From positions 1,240,001-1,304,000 of the forward strand of contig NZ_CP070969.1 of the NCBI RefSeq assembly GCF_017086365.1: a DNA stretch of 64,000 bases, given 5' to 3'. The position numbers and the translations under genes were made by a program. This document shows positions 25,302-33,804 of this stretch, one piece after another; position 1 is the first letter of the stretch; each line of letters starts with the position of its first letter. Below the pieces are notes generated by a model. That model searched no databases, was not told the origin of the DNA, and saw only the letters and a program-made list of their open reading frames with translations. This stretch comes from Paenibacillus tianjinensis (GTDB taxonomy: Bacteria; Bacillota; Bacilli; Paenibacillales; Paenibacillaceae).

Positions 25302-26159
25302 TTATTTCCGGGCAATCGCCAGCATATGCGGACTCATTCCCAGCAAGCTCTCTTGTTCTTCAACAAGGGAGCTTATTTGCATTAGTGCTTCCCGGCTGCC
25401 GGGGTCGTTCCACTTTTCACTGAATGCCGGCACGATCCAGACTGGTCCTTCGACATCAGCTGTAGACAGATGAGTGAGACCGGCATCGGTCAATTCGCTT
25501 TTTAATTCCGAGGGCAGATGAAAGAAAGCTCTTGAGATGAAATGCGGATATTCCTCAGGTCGGATATGCTGTCCTTCGGTAAGTTCCCGTCTGACCATCC
25601 CGAAGAATACCGAATCATCGATGAATTCATTCTTCGCGCCAAAAACGGACAGACCCCATAACGTGGAGCTGAATCTGAAGATCCCGGCAGCAATCAGGAT
25701 TCCGCCTGGTTTGAGCACTCTTGCAGCTTCGCGGATCGCGGCAATCCGCTCCTCCCTGGCCGTCAGATGATAGAGCGGCCCCATGAGCAGCACAAGGTCG
25801 GCGCTCTCATCCGGCCGAAGCAGCTGACGGGCATCCGCCAACTCGATGCTGTGGAGTGGGAAGGTATTCTCCTTTTGTTGCAGATTTCTGGCATATTCTA
25901 CGGCAGCGGGAGACAGCTCCAGCAGATGGACCTCATGACCCAGCTCTGCCAGCCATCGGGATTAGACACCGGTGCCGCCTCCGACATCATAGATAACTTG
26001 TTTGTTCCCGCTCAGGTATCTGGAGATGATGACTTTGCTGCGTTCCCATTCGATGACACCTATACCCCGCGTGAGGCGGTCCTTTTCGGTTCCGGCATTG
26101 TAATATTCGAGGATTTGCTCGAGATCCTGTTCCGTACCCCTGTTCCCTGAGTAACTCAT
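25302..26159 (-). pseudogene. SAM-dependent methyltransferase interrupted by an in-frame TAA
   Basis: Read on the minus strand from the ATG at 26159 (AAGGAGG nine bases upstream), the frame encodes a class I methyltransferase. It includes IEWERSKVIISRYL and the SAM-binding DVGGGTGV. At 25962-25964 the frame meets TAA and then continues without shift as SRWLAELGHEVHLLELSPAA, a perfect family continuation. Related proteins usually have Tyr here (GGGTGVYS), so a single TAY-to-TAA change explains it. The intact protein would be about 285 residues. The downstream part starting at 25841 lacks the SAM loop and should be inactive. Confidence 0.8.
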
Positions 26160-26265
26160 TTCCACATTCCTCCTTATTTTGGATGGATTGTACAGCCGGG
26201 CTGAGCAGATGTCTATAACATTTCTCAGGCATACCGCCTTGGATGAAGCTTTGCTACGCTCAGCC

Positions 26266-26313
26266 CAAAAAGACAGGACATTCCGTGAACAACGGATGCC
26301 CTGTCTTTTGTAA
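26266..26313. terminator. Bidirectional terminator
   Basis: AAAGACAGGACATTCCGT pairs imperfectly with ACGGATGCCCTGTCTTTT. It is flanked by A and T runs and placed downstream of the minus-strand hydrolase. Confidence 0.75.
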
Positions 26314-26337
26314 ATAATCTATATGTTTGAGTTGTCT

Positions 26338-27300
26338 TTAGTTTGCAGCCGGCTGTAGCAGCAGGGACTCGGCCGGAAGATGGCGGACCAGCCAATCCAG
26401 CACATCGGCAGTGACCTCATCGTGGTTGACTTCGTTCAGCATTTCATGCCGGCCTTCCGGGTAAAGACGGTACTCTACCTCGCTTAGCCCGTGGTCCTTA
26501 TATATAGCAGCCAGGCGCAGCACACCTTGCCCGTTCATGCCTACAGGATCTTTGGCTCCTGAGAATAGAAATACCGGCTTATCTTTGCATAACGTAAGCA
26601 GCGTTTCCCGGGAATGAATATCGCGCAGCAGCCGGAAGAAATCACGGAAGAAGCGGGTGGTACAGATCGCCCCGCAGAACGGATCGGCAATGAACCGGTC
26701 CACCTCTTGTGGATCACTGCTCAGCCAGTCGAACGCAGTCCGGATCGGAGTGAAGTTGCGGTTATAGGGACCGAATACCATGCCGTTAATCAGTACACTG
26801 CGGTGGTGTGCCCCTTGCAGTCTGAGCTGCATTGCCGCCAGAGATTCAGCGGCCCGAAGCATGCTGCGGGGCCCGTTGGTGCCGCTGAGAATGAAACCGG
26901 AGTACACTCCGCTGCCTGGCTCGCACATCAGCTTCTGGGCCAGAAAGGAGCCCATGCTGTGAGCGAGCAGGAAGAGCGGCAAGCCTTCCTGCCGGGATTG
27001 CACAATGCCTGCAAGCTGCAGCATATCGCGCCGCATCCAGTAGAAGCCGTTCTCGCCGGTATCGCCAAGCAGATTCACCTTGCCTGCCGTTTTGCCATGG
27101 CCGCGGTGATCGTTGGCATAGACCGCATACCCGGCCGCCGTCAGTGCCGAGGCAAAGCGGGCATAACGTGCAGCCGTCTCACACATGCCGTGGGCAATCT
27201 GCACTACACCCCTGACCGGAGCCTCCGGTTCAGGCAGCCATTCATAGACATGGATATTGACACCGAGAGGATCGGTCATTGTAAAACTGTTTTCCCTCAT
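26338..27300 (-). CDS. Alpha/beta hydrolase, monoacylglycerol-lipase/lysophospholipase type
   Basis: This 320-residue serine hydrolase has the oxyanion-hole region QIAHGMCE, the nucleophile elbow AHSMGS (GxSxG variant with the Ser of HSMG), an acid in GAKDPVG and the catalytic His in EGRHEMLNE, as in the S33-like monoacylglycerol lipase group. The YANDHRGHGKTAG segment is strongly conserved in that group. I place the start at 27300, where AGGAGG precedes ATG by seven bases. The longer frame to 27354 runs through the recurrent leader. The protein is probably cytoplasmic and acts on lipid esters. Confidence 0.88.
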   Translation of the reverse strand: MRENSFTMTDPLGVNIHVYEWLPEPEAPVRGVVQIAHGMCETAARYARFASALTAAGYAVYANDHRGHGKTAGKVNLLGDTGENGFYWMRRDMLQLAGIVQSRQEGLPLFLLAHSMGSFLAQKLMCEPGSGVYSGFILSGTNGPRSMLRAAESLAAMQLRLQGAHHRSVLINGMVFGPYNRNFTPIRTAFDWLSSDPQEVDRFIADPFCGAICTTRFFRDFFRLLRDIHSRETLLTLCKDKPVFLFSGAKDPVGMNGQGVLRLAAIYKDHGLSEVEYRLYPEGRHEMLNEVNHDEVTADVLDWLVRHLPAESLLLQPAAN

Positions 27301-27307
27301 CGCCTGT

Positions 27308-27351
27308 CCTCCTGAAAGTAACCTAGTTTTGTGAGCAACGCCGTACAAAAC
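27308..27351 (-). promoter_or_regulatory. Recurrent CAAAAC/GTTTTG leader, copy 3
   Basis: On the minus strand GTTTTG (27351-27346), the short loop TACGGCGTTGCTCA and CAAAAC (27331-27326) are followed by TAGGTTACTTTCAGGAGG and the ATG. The loop is only 14 bases, shorter than in the other copies, and extra bases separate the second arm from the ribosome site, so this copy is divergent. Confidence 0.4.
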
Positions 27352-27388
27352 CAACTGCTGCTATAGTCTATTCACGGAAGGGCTTGCT

Positions 27389-28360
27389 TTATGGCAAATA
27401 AGAACGGAGCACCGTGGAGTGGCCTTCGATGCCATAGGCTCCAAGGGTAGACGGCAGCAGGTAGCATTCTCCTGCAGCATAAGGCTGGGAGCCGCCTTCC
27501 CATGTCAGATGTCCGCTGCCTTCGCAGATGACCAGGATAGTGAAGCTGTCCGGGGTGGTGGACAGGTTCCACTCACCGTTTACAACCCCTTTTTCAACGA
27601 TGAAATAAGGGGAGGAGGCGATTTGCAGCCATTCTCCTGGAACTGCACTATCTGTCTTCATCGAAGTGGCCCCAGCCCCTTCATAAGCGGTAACGTTGAG
27701 CGAATCTTCGATATGCAGCTCGCGCGGCTTGCCGTCAAGACCGGGACGGTCGTAGTCATAAATCCGGTATGTAGTATCCGAATTCTGCTGGATTTCCGCT
27801 ACAACGACTCCGGCGCAGAGCGCATGGACCGTGCCGGCGGGAATGTAGAATGCGTCGCCTGCAGAGACTGTGATTTCCTGCATGCTGTCCATCACTGTAC
27901 CGTTCTCCAGCGCGGCACGCAGGCTTTCGCGGGTGACGTTTTCTTTCAGGCCGTAGATGATTTTGGCATCAGGCTTAGCGTCCAGCACATACCACATTTC
28001 TGTTTTGCCGAGTTCACCCTTAGGCAATCCTTCATAATCATCTGTAGGATGCACCTGTACGGACAGATTGTCGTTGCAGTCCAGCAGCTTAATCAGCAGC
28101 GGGAACCGTCCGCCAGCTTCGGAGATGCCTTTGCTTCCGAACCATTCCTGTCCGAACTGCTCACGGATCTGGTCGAGGCCTTGTCCGGCCAATTCGCCGT
28201 TCACAACGGAAGAGACGCCGTTCGGATGATCGGCGATCATCCATCCTTCGCCAATATGGCCCTCCGGCAGGTTAAGGCCGAATTTCTCCAAGGCCCGGCC
28301 GCCCCACACACGTTCTTTGAACTCCGGTTGAAACTTAAGTGGATATGGTTTTGTCATCAC
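27389..28360 (-). CDS. manA: Mannose-6-phosphate isomerase, class I
   Basis: The enzyme interconverts mannose 6-phosphate and fructose 6-phosphate and supplies GDP-mannose precursors. The 323-residue cupin-fold protein shows the zinc ligands in QVHPTDD and GKTEMWYVL and the later His of PAGTVHALCAG, plus the N-terminal PEFKERVWGGRALEKFG. Length is typical of the short Bacillus-type enzyme. It is a stand-alone minus-strand gene. The product could feed the glycosyltransferases elsewhere in the window, but that is inference. Confidence 0.93.
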   Translation of the reverse strand: MMTKPYPLKFQPEFKERVWGGRALEKFGLNLPEGHIGEGWMIADHPNGVSSVVNGELAGQGLDQIREQFGQEWFGSKGISEAGGRFPLLIKLLDCNDNLSVQVHPTDDYEGLPKGELGKTEMWYVLDAKPDAKIIYGLKENVTRESLRAALENGTVMDSMQEITVSAGDAFYIPAGTVHALCAGVVVAEIQQNSDTTYRIYDYDRPGLDGKPRELHIEDSLNVTAYEGAGATSMKTDSAVPGEWLQIASSPYFIVEKGVVNGEWNLSTTPDSFTILVICEGSGHLTWEGGSQPYAAGECYLLPSTLGAYGIEGHSTVLRSYLP

Positions 28361-28396
28361 AGTATCTTCCTCTCCGTTTTTGATAATGCTGTTTCT

Positions 28397-28558
28397 CTAA
28401 TTACTGCGGGTAGACTCGAAGAACTCCAGCTTTTCACCGTCCGGCCCGTCAAAAAAGAAATAACGGCTGCCGTTCAACAGTGTGCTGATTTCTGTCAGGC
28501 CAGGAAACTTCAGCGCGGCAATGCGGCTATGCTCGGCTTCAAATTCCGGTACCTTCAT
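28397..28558 (-). pseudogene. Remnant of a VOC (glyoxalase-like) protein, C-terminal part
   Basis: A 53-residue open frame starts at the ATG at 28558 (MKVPEFEAEHSRIAALKFPG) and ends at TAG 28397-28399. The final part, YFFFDGPDGEKLEFFES, is the classic last strand of a VOC-superfamily domain with the metal-ligand Glu. A complete VOC protein needs about 120 residues and the first half is missing, since the upstream space is occupied by mnmM. GGGAG lies near the start, so the fragment could still be translated. Confidence 0.55.
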
Positions 28559-28565
28559 TCAGATA

Positions 28566-29165
28566 TCAGCTCCCTTTTTTCTTTTCTACAGCAACAACAT
28601 ACGGGGCGGAGGCCCGCTGCAGCTGGCGGTATATAATGCTCTGCGCCTGCGGCTGGGCGAGCCCTGCCGCCCAGGATTCGACGGCGGCGGCTTCGCGGTC
28701 GCCGCCTTCATGGCCGGGATAGAGCACGGCTGTGATAATGCCGCCCGGGCGCAGCAGCGCCAGGGCGGCATCCAGCGCGGCCAGCGTGCTCTCCGTCTCG
28801 GTGATGATGGTCTTATCGGCATCGCCCGTGGGCAGATAGCCGAGATTGAACATCACCGCCGAGACCGTTCCTCGCCATTCCGGCGGAACGGCTTCTGCCA
28901 TCGCTGCATGGCTGCGATGAAGCAGCGTCACGGGAGACAGCGCAGCCGGCGCTTCCTCCCGGGCCAGCCGCAGGCGCTCTTCCGCAAGCTTCAGCGCCGC
29001 AGGCTGAATGTCGAAGCCATACACTCCGCCGCGCGGCCCGGCCGCCTTGGCGAGAACGAGCGTATCCGCACCGGTGCCCACGGTTGCGTCGATGGCTCTG
29101 CCGCCGGAAGCGAGCCGTTCGGCGGTTAATTTATGAGCAAAGCTAAGGACAGACATGAAGCCCAT
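28566..29165 (-). CDS. mnmM: tRNA mnm5(s2)U34 methyltransferase MnmM (YtqB family)
   Basis: This 199-residue class I methyltransferase has the SAM loop DATVGTGADTLVLA (about 26-39) and the family motif MFNLGYLPTGD (about 105-115), typical of the former YtqB/rRNA-methylase-like family. In Bacillus subtilis this protein methylates the aminomethyl group of wobble uridine in tRNA. It starts one base into the stop of the upstream radical SAM gene (TAATG), the same pairing as ytqA-ytqB, so the two act in one modification pathway. Confidence 0.85.
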   Translation of the reverse strand: MGFMSVLSFAHKLTAERLASGGRAIDATVGTGADTLVLAKAAGPRGGVYGFDIQPAALKLAEERLRLAREEAPAALSPVTLLHRSHAAMAEAVPPEWRGTVSAVMFNLGYLPTGDADKTIITETESTLAALDAALALLRPGGIITAVLYPGHEGGDREAAAVESWAAGLAQPQAQSIIYRQLQRASAPYVVAVEKKKGS

Positions 29166-30118
29166 TAGCTCTTCCTCCAGTACTTACCCTGCCAGCTGTC
29201 GCGTGCAACCAGTTCCTGGTCGATAGCGTTCAGCACTTCCCACTTTTTCAGGCTCCACAAGGGTCCAATCAGCGACTCGCGCGGCGCATCCCCGGTCAGG
29301 CGGTGAACGATCATCTCCGGAGGCAGAATTTCCAGTGAATCCACGATGAGCTTCACGTATTCGTCCTGCTCCAGGAAGCGTAACAGGCCGGCTTCGTATT
29401 GCTTGACCATCGGCGTTTTGCGCATGAGATGAAGCAGATGTATCTTGATTCCCTGCACATCCATGCCTGCAACCGCCGAGACGGTTTCCAGCATCATTTC
29501 ATGGGTTTCCTGCGGAAGCCCATGGATGATGTGGGTGCAGACTCGGATGCCATGGGCACGCAGCTTTTCGACAGCTTCAATATAACATTGGGTATCATGT
29601 GCCCGGTTGATCAGCTCCGAGGTGGAGTTATGGATCGTCTGCAGGCCCATTTCTATCCAGAGATACGTACGCTGGTTAAGCTCAGCGAGATACTCGATGA
29701 CATCATCCGGCAGGCAGTCGGGGCGTGTCGCAATGGACAAGCCGACTACACCGGGCTGTTGCAGGATAACCTCATAATATTCTCTCAGCTCTTCAACCGG
29801 AGCATACGTATTAGTGTAAGCCTGGAAGTAGCCGATGTATTTGGCGTTCGGCCATTTGAGATGCTGGCGGTCGCGCACATGATTGAACTGTGTGACCAGA
29901 TCATCCCGGCGGCTGCCGGCGAAATCACCGGAGCCTCTGGCGCTGCAGAAGGTGCAGCCTCCTTTGGCGATCGAGCCGTCACGGTTCGGACAGGTAAAGC
30001 CCGCATCGAGCATAACTTTGAAGACTTTCGTGTCCATGTGCTCGCGCATTTCGTAGTTCCACGTATGGAAACGTTTATCTCCCCACAGCAGTGGAGAGGG
30101 GGTCTGTAAAAGGCTCAC
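29165..30118 (-). CDS. mnmL: Radical SAM protein MnmL (YtqA family, TIGR01212)
   Basis: This 317-residue radical SAM enzyme has its cluster Cys in FTCPNRDG and GGCTFCSARGSGDF, giving the spaced C-x11-C-x2-C pattern of the YtqA/YhcC family. The KAYIGYFQAYTNTYAP-like segment (YIGYFQAYTNTYAP) and HIIHGLPQET are conserved in it. Its role in Gram-positive bacteria is conversion of the carboxymethylaminomethyl wobble uridine before MnmM methylation. The start is GTG at 30118 with AAAGGAG eight bases upstream. Confidence 0.85.
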   Translation of the reverse strand: MSLLQTPSPLLWGDKRFHTWNYEMREHMDTKVFKVMLDAGFTCPNRDGSIAKGGCTFCSARGSGDFAGSRRDDLVTQFNHVRDRQHLKWPNAKYIGYFQAYTNTYAPVEELREYYEVILQQPGVVGLSIATRPDCLPDDVIEYLAELNQRTYLWIEMGLQTIHNSTSELINRAHDTQCYIEAVEKLRAHGIRVCTHIIHGLPQETHEMMLETVSAVAGMDVQGIKIHLLHLMRKTPMVKQYEAGLLRFLEQDEYVKLIVDSLEILPPEMIVHRLTGDAPRESLIGPLWSLKKWEVLNAIDQELVARDSWQGKYWRKS

Positions 30119-30344
30119 AGGTGAAGCTCCTTTCGTACATATAAGAACATTTATTTTGAGGGCCGAAGGATGTTGGTTTCAGCCGGCATAATCCTTATAT
30201 TTTCACTGAGAAAGGCGGATTTCCGTTAAGGGACATACGGCCATTTCTTTCTAACCCGTCTATTGTATCAAAATTCAGCGTATAGCGTAACATTACCGCC
30301 TGGAAAATAGGTGAAAAATAGGCTGCTTATTTACCAAGTTTACC

Positions 30345-30373
30345 TTGTTAATGCTTACACGATATGTTATATT
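30345..30373 (+). promoter_or_regulatory. Candidate sigma-A promoter TTGTTA-N17-TATATT
   Basis: The -35 lies at 30345-30350 and the -10 at 30368-30373, about 95 bases before the small gene at 30470. Both hexamers are close to consensus and spacing is optimal. Confidence 0.5.
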
Positions 30374-30469
30374 TAAATTGTAAAAAAGCTGATGCACCAA
30401 CTAAAATTTCTTTCTTGAATTCATACTTTCGTGTCGTCCCGCCCATACTAAACCTAAGAGGTGATCACG

Positions 30470-30652
30470 ATGAATTCTCAAACGGCATATGCCGAAGGAA
30501 AAGGCTCGATTGATGTACAGTTGACTCCCGATGAGGCGCTTGCACTTACCGGTGTTGAATTTAATGGCAATCACAAGATCAAGACCGAAGCGCAGCGTAA
30601 GATCAGAAACGCTTTCGAGAAGAAATTTGATTTTGATACTCCGTCAAGGTAG
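30470..30652 (+). CDS. Small hypothetical protein
   Basis: The product is a 60-residue soluble, charged protein (MNSQTAYAEGKGSIDVQLT at the start, EKKFDFDTPSR at the end) that I do not recognise. AGAGGTGATC precedes the ATG at 30470. There is no signal peptide or membrane helix. It has its own candidate promoter and is followed by a terminator, so it is probably a monocistronic small gene. Confidence 0.65.
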   Translation: MNSQTAYAEGKGSIDVQLTPDEALALTGVEFNGNHKIKTEAQRKIRNAFEKKFDFDTPSR

Positions 30653-30694
30653 ACTATGAACTGTTGAAAAGTGGACCCCAATTCCAAATACAAC

Positions 30695-30751
30695 AAAAAA
30701 GGGATTCTCCAGCGGCCGTTTCCTGCCCTCCGGAGAATTCCTTTTTCCTAT
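30695..30751. terminator. Terminator after the small gene
   Basis: AAAAAGGGATTCTCC pairs with GGAGAATTCCTTTTT across a GC-rich loop. The first arm is preceded by A and the second ends in T. Confidence 0.75.
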
Positions 30752-30859
30752 TTTGCCTTAAATCCCTTTACTTTTGCGGACAAGTTCGGCACAATATTTC
30801 AAGTGATACTAAGAGTTCATATTTATAAGTAATGTATTAGAGACAAGCGGAGGAATATT

Positions 30860-31576
30860 ATGCGTTTACGCGGAAGAAAAGGAATACGTGAAAGCCTGGA
30901 GGAGCAAACCGACCTGGTGATCCTTGATCCACGCAGCCTCAAGGGCCGCTGGTCAGAATTGTTCGGCAACGACCACCCGATCCATGTGGAGTTCGGAATG
31001 GGTAAGGGGCAGTTTATTAGTCAAATGAGCTTCAAATATCCCGATATTAATTTTATCGGCGTCGATATGTACGATGAGCTGATCCGCCGTGCGGCTGAGA
31101 AGGCCAGACTGGTATGGGAACCGGCCGGGCACGAGACGCCGCCTAACCTGAAGGTCGCCCTTGCGAATATTAACTATGCCGAGGAAGTTTTTGCACCGGG
31201 GGAGCTGGAACGCATCTATTTAAATTTCAGTGATCCGTGGCCTAAAAGCAAGCATGCCCGCCGCCGCCTGACCCACCCGCGTTTTCTTGACAAATACCGC
31301 GGACTGCTCAGCCCGCTGGGAGAAATTCACCTGAAGACGGATTCGCGCAGCCTGTTCGAATTCTCACTGAATGCTTTTGCCGATTACGGCCTGCAGATGA
31401 AAAATATTTCCTTGGATCTGCACGCAGACGGCATCATTAACGAAGAGCATGTCATGACCGAGTATGAAACCAAATTTTATGGACGCGGTGTCAATATTCA
31501 TCGCTGTGAGGCGATTGTCGGTTCAGAGGCATTGGCCCGTTATCAGGCCGGACGTCTGGACAAATACCGGCTGTAG
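30860..31576 (+). CDS. trmB: tRNA (guanine-N7-)-methyltransferase TrmB
   Basis: TrmB methylates N7 of G46 in the tRNA variable loop using SAM. The 238-residue protein shows VEFGMGKGQFI (SAM loop, about 44-54) and the diagnostic NFSDPWPKSKHARRRLTHPRFL (about 125-146), with further family conservation in HLKTDSRSLFEFS. GGAGG precedes the ATG by seven bases. It is monocistronic, ending before a strong hairpin. Confidence 0.95.
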   Translation: MRLRGRKGIRESLEEQTDLVILDPRSLKGRWSELFGNDHPIHVEFGMGKGQFISQMSFKYPDINFIGVDMYDELIRRAAEKARLVWEPAGHETPPNLKVALANINYAEEVFAPGELERIYLNFSDPWPKSKHARRRLTHPRFLDKYRGLLSPLGEIHLKTDSRSLFEFSLNAFADYGLQMKNISLDLHADGIINEEHVMTEYETKFYGRGVNIHRCEAIVGSEALARYQAGRLDKYRL

Positions 31577-31624
31577 CCTGTGTAATGCCTGCGTTTTACG
31601 CATTAGCTATAGAAGGGAGTAACC

Positions 31625-31673
31625 CTAAAAATGGCAGCCACGGGATTTCCCGGACTGCCATTTTTATATGCCG
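31625..31673. terminator. Bidirectional terminator between trmB and the UgtP-like gene
   Basis: AAAAATGGCAG and CTGCCATTTTT pair around an inner CCACGGGA/TCCCGG helix. The genes are convergent, so it can serve both. Confidence 0.85.
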
Positions 31674-31690
31674 ACTTGTTCTCGTGTGTC

Positions 31691-32806
31691 CTATTCGAGC
31701 ATATCAATAATGCTCTGGGCGCTTTGCAGCGGGTGGAACCTTGCGATATCCTCCAGATGGCTTTTCCGCTTCGCCTGCACATCCTCATAATTGTAGAGCA
31801 ACCGTTCCATCCATTTATCGACGACCTCCAGGGAGGAGATCGGCTCTCCAAGCCCGGCTGACGTAAAGTAACGGCAGTTTTCTTCTTCCTGTCCCGGCAG
31901 GGGGTGATGAAAGAGCATCGGGATACCTTTGGCCAGCCCTTCGCTGCAGGTCATTCCGCCTGGCTTCGTGACCAGCAGATCGGAGACCTCCATCAGCTTG
32001 TCGATCTCACGGGTGAAGCCGATCAGCGAAATATTAGGATGGCTGTAGGTGGGGTCTTTCATCATCTCTTCAAGCAGCTTCTCGTTCTTGCCGAGACAAA
32101 AGACAATCTGCACCTTATCGCTCCAGCCGGCAAGTGCCTCGTTCACTATCTGGTCGTTCATCATGCCCCAGCCCCCGCCCATGACTAGCACAGTCGGCAG
32201 ATCGCGGAGGCTGAACTGTTCCAGAATTTCTTCGCGTCCAGGATGCTCCCAGAAGCTCGGGTGTACCGGCATGCCGGTCACCCGGATTTTGGCGGCGGAG
32301 ACGCTGCGGCGGCGCAGCTTCGACTTCACCTCGGGGGTGGAGACCAGATAGCGGTCCACCTCCGGACTGATCCAGCTGGCATGAGCATCGTAATCGGTTA
32401 TGACTGTCACGAGCGGTGCCTTGAAGGCCGGGTCCAGACGTTTTAGGCGTGAGACCACAGCACTAGGGATGAAGTGGGTGCAGACGATAATATCGGGCTT
32501 AAGCTGCTTCACAATATTTTGTGTATGTGTATAAAATAAGCGGTGCAGGGCAAGCGTGGTAAGACGGTTAAATGATTTCTGGTGACGGTAGACGTAGCCC
32601 ATCAGCCGGGGCCGGGTGGTTACCGTCTTGCGGTAAGCCGAAACGATCAGAGGCGCCATCTTGGGATTCAGAAAGTTTCCAAGCTCCAGCACCTTCGTTT
32701 GTACGCCCGGCGACAATTTACGCAGGCTGCTCGACAGCGCGTATGCTGCCTGTGTATGTCCTGCGCCAAAACCTTCTGACAGTAATAACACTCTTTTTTT
32801 GCGCAA
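31691..32806 (-). CDS. UgtP/MGDG-synthase-like glycolipid glycosyltransferase (GT28 type)
   Basis: This 371-residue GT-B enzyme resembles processive diacylglycerol glucosyltransferases. It has an N-terminal MGDG-synthase domain with EGFGAGHTQAA (10-20) and THFIPSAVVSRL, and a C-terminal donor domain with MGGGWGMMN and VTKPGGMTCSEGLAKGIP. These enzymes sit on the inner leaflet and make glucosyl-diacylglycerol, a lipid anchor and membrane component. The start is TTG (after AGGTG) at 32806. A PAP2 phosphatase gene follows upstream on the same strand, consistent with lipid metabolism. Confidence 0.85.
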   Translation of the reverse strand: MRKKRVLLLSEGFGAGHTQAAYALSSSLRKLSPGVQTKVLELGNFLNPKMAPLIVSAYRKTVTTRPRLMGYVYRHQKSFNRLTTLALHRLFYTHTQNIVKQLKPDIIVCTHFIPSAVVSRLKRLDPAFKAPLVTVITDYDAHASWISPEVDRYLVSTPEVKSKLRRRSVSAAKIRVTGMPVHPSFWEHPGREEILEQFSLRDLPTVLVMGGGWGMMNDQIVNEALAGWSDKVQIVFCLGKNEKLLEEMMKDPTYSHPNISLIGFTREIDKLMEVSDLLVTKPGGMTCSEGLAKGIPMLFHHPLPGQEEENCRYFTSAGLGEPISSLEVVDKWMERLLYNYEDVQAKRKSHLEDIARFHPLQSAQSIIDMLE

Positions 32807-32864
32807 TGTTTACTTCACCTGTTCCCAAAAATGGTTTTCGCAGGTCAGACTTTTGTAGCAGGCT

Positions 32865-33392
32865 TCAGATCCATAGAACAATCGTGCCTATCGCGACGCC
32901 GCCGCCGATGACTGCACCTGCCATAACATCAGAGGGGTAGTGCAGACCGAGATAAATTCGGGAGAAGCCGACAATGCACGCCAGCGGCAGCAGAATAACG
33001 GTAAGGGCAGGATAAGCTGCCATATAAGGAACCGTAGAGGCGAAGATAGCTGTAGTATGGCCTGAAGGAAAAGAATGATCCTTAAGCGGATTGTGAAACG
33101 TATTCGTTCCCGGCAGAGCCAGATAAGGCCGCATGCGCGGGTATAGCTTCTTGGCCACGGCAACAGGCAGGTGGCTGACGGCCAGTGCTGTCAGTGCCTG
33201 AAGTCCTGTTGTTTTGAGCGGCTGAGGAGCAAAGGCCCAGACCAGCAGATTAATGCCGATAGCGCTGGTTGCACCGCCCAGATGGGTAAGATAAAAGAGC
33301 CAAAAGTTCAGGAATGGGTTATGCAGACGGCCGTTGATCCATTTAAAAAGGCGGCGTTCCCAGAGAAGCAGTTTCATGAATAATTGTCTCAT
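32865..33392 (-). CDS. PAP2-family phosphatase (undecaprenyl-diphosphatase-like)
   Basis: The 175-residue membrane protein has about five hydrophobic helices. The three PAP2 motifs are KLYPRMRPYL, FPSGHTTAI and SRIYLGLHYPSDVMAG, carrying the phosphate-binding Lys/Arg and the catalytic His residues. The family dephosphorylates lipid phosphates or recycles undecaprenyl pyrophosphate on the outer face of the membrane. GGAGGG lies eight bases before the ATG. Which lipid it uses cannot be told. It may share a transcript with the downstream UgtP-like gene. Confidence 0.88.
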   Translation of the reverse strand: MRQLFMKLLLWERRLFKWINGRLHNPFLNFWLFYLTHLGGATSAIGINLLVWAFAPQPLKTTGLQALTALAVSHLPVAVAKKLYPRMRPYLALPGTNTFHNPLKDHSFPSGHTTAIFASTVPYMAAYPALTVILLPLACIVGFSRIYLGLHYPSDVMAGAVIGGGVAIGTIVLWI

Positions 33393-33804
33393 ACCTTGTC
33401 CCTCCGATAGTCCGGCTGAGGATAGTAAGCGCTGCTGAAGCTAATCTTGGTTTATACCCTAAAGCTGTCTTTATCATACTTTTTTAAGGTAGTCCATTTC
33501 AAGGAAAAGCTCAGCAGTGCGCGGAAATTGTCAGTTTTGACTTAAGAACCCATTACGCCGTACAATGATTCAAGCAGGCCGAACGCGTTTAAAAGGTAAC
33601 AGAGAAAATGAGGAATCCGTTCAGCAGGAATCCCTATAACATCTTTTAAACGGGATATAAATAAATTGAACGCCTGCCCGCAAAAAAGGGGAAACTCTTG
33701 ATCTACTGTAAGGGATGCAACAAATGGGTCAGCAACAACGTTTAACATGCCAGAAACAGAAAAAAAGGGCATATCAAGAGTGAAAAAGGGGGCATCAAAA
33801 GATC
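33393..33804 (+). other. Long gene-free leader with nested inverted repeats before the processive GT2
   Basis: No convincing gene lies in these 412 bases. GCAGGC (33574-33579) pairs with GCCTGC (33672-33677), and inside it GTTTAAAAG (33587-33595) pairs exactly with CTTTTAAAC (33643-33651). The loop holds GGAATCC twice. The structure lies 130-230 bases before the glycosyltransferase start and might be a regulatory RNA. I could not match it to a known riboswitch by eye. Confidence 0.4.

Noticed and set aside
27419-28636. 405-codon open frame on the plus strand opposite manA
   Set aside because: It is antisense to a clear ManA protein and runs on into the VOC remnant. The composition is that of a shadow frame.
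30666-30681. AAAAGTGGACCCC sequence resembling an IS3-family terminal repeat
   Set aside because: Only about a dozen bases match the IS3 ends seen at 5890 and 7160. No partner end or transposase fragment is nearby.
33542-33772. 76-codon minus-strand frame in the gap before the GT2 gene
   Set aside because: There is no ribosome site, no family resemblance, and it overlaps nested inverted repeats better explained as RNA structure.
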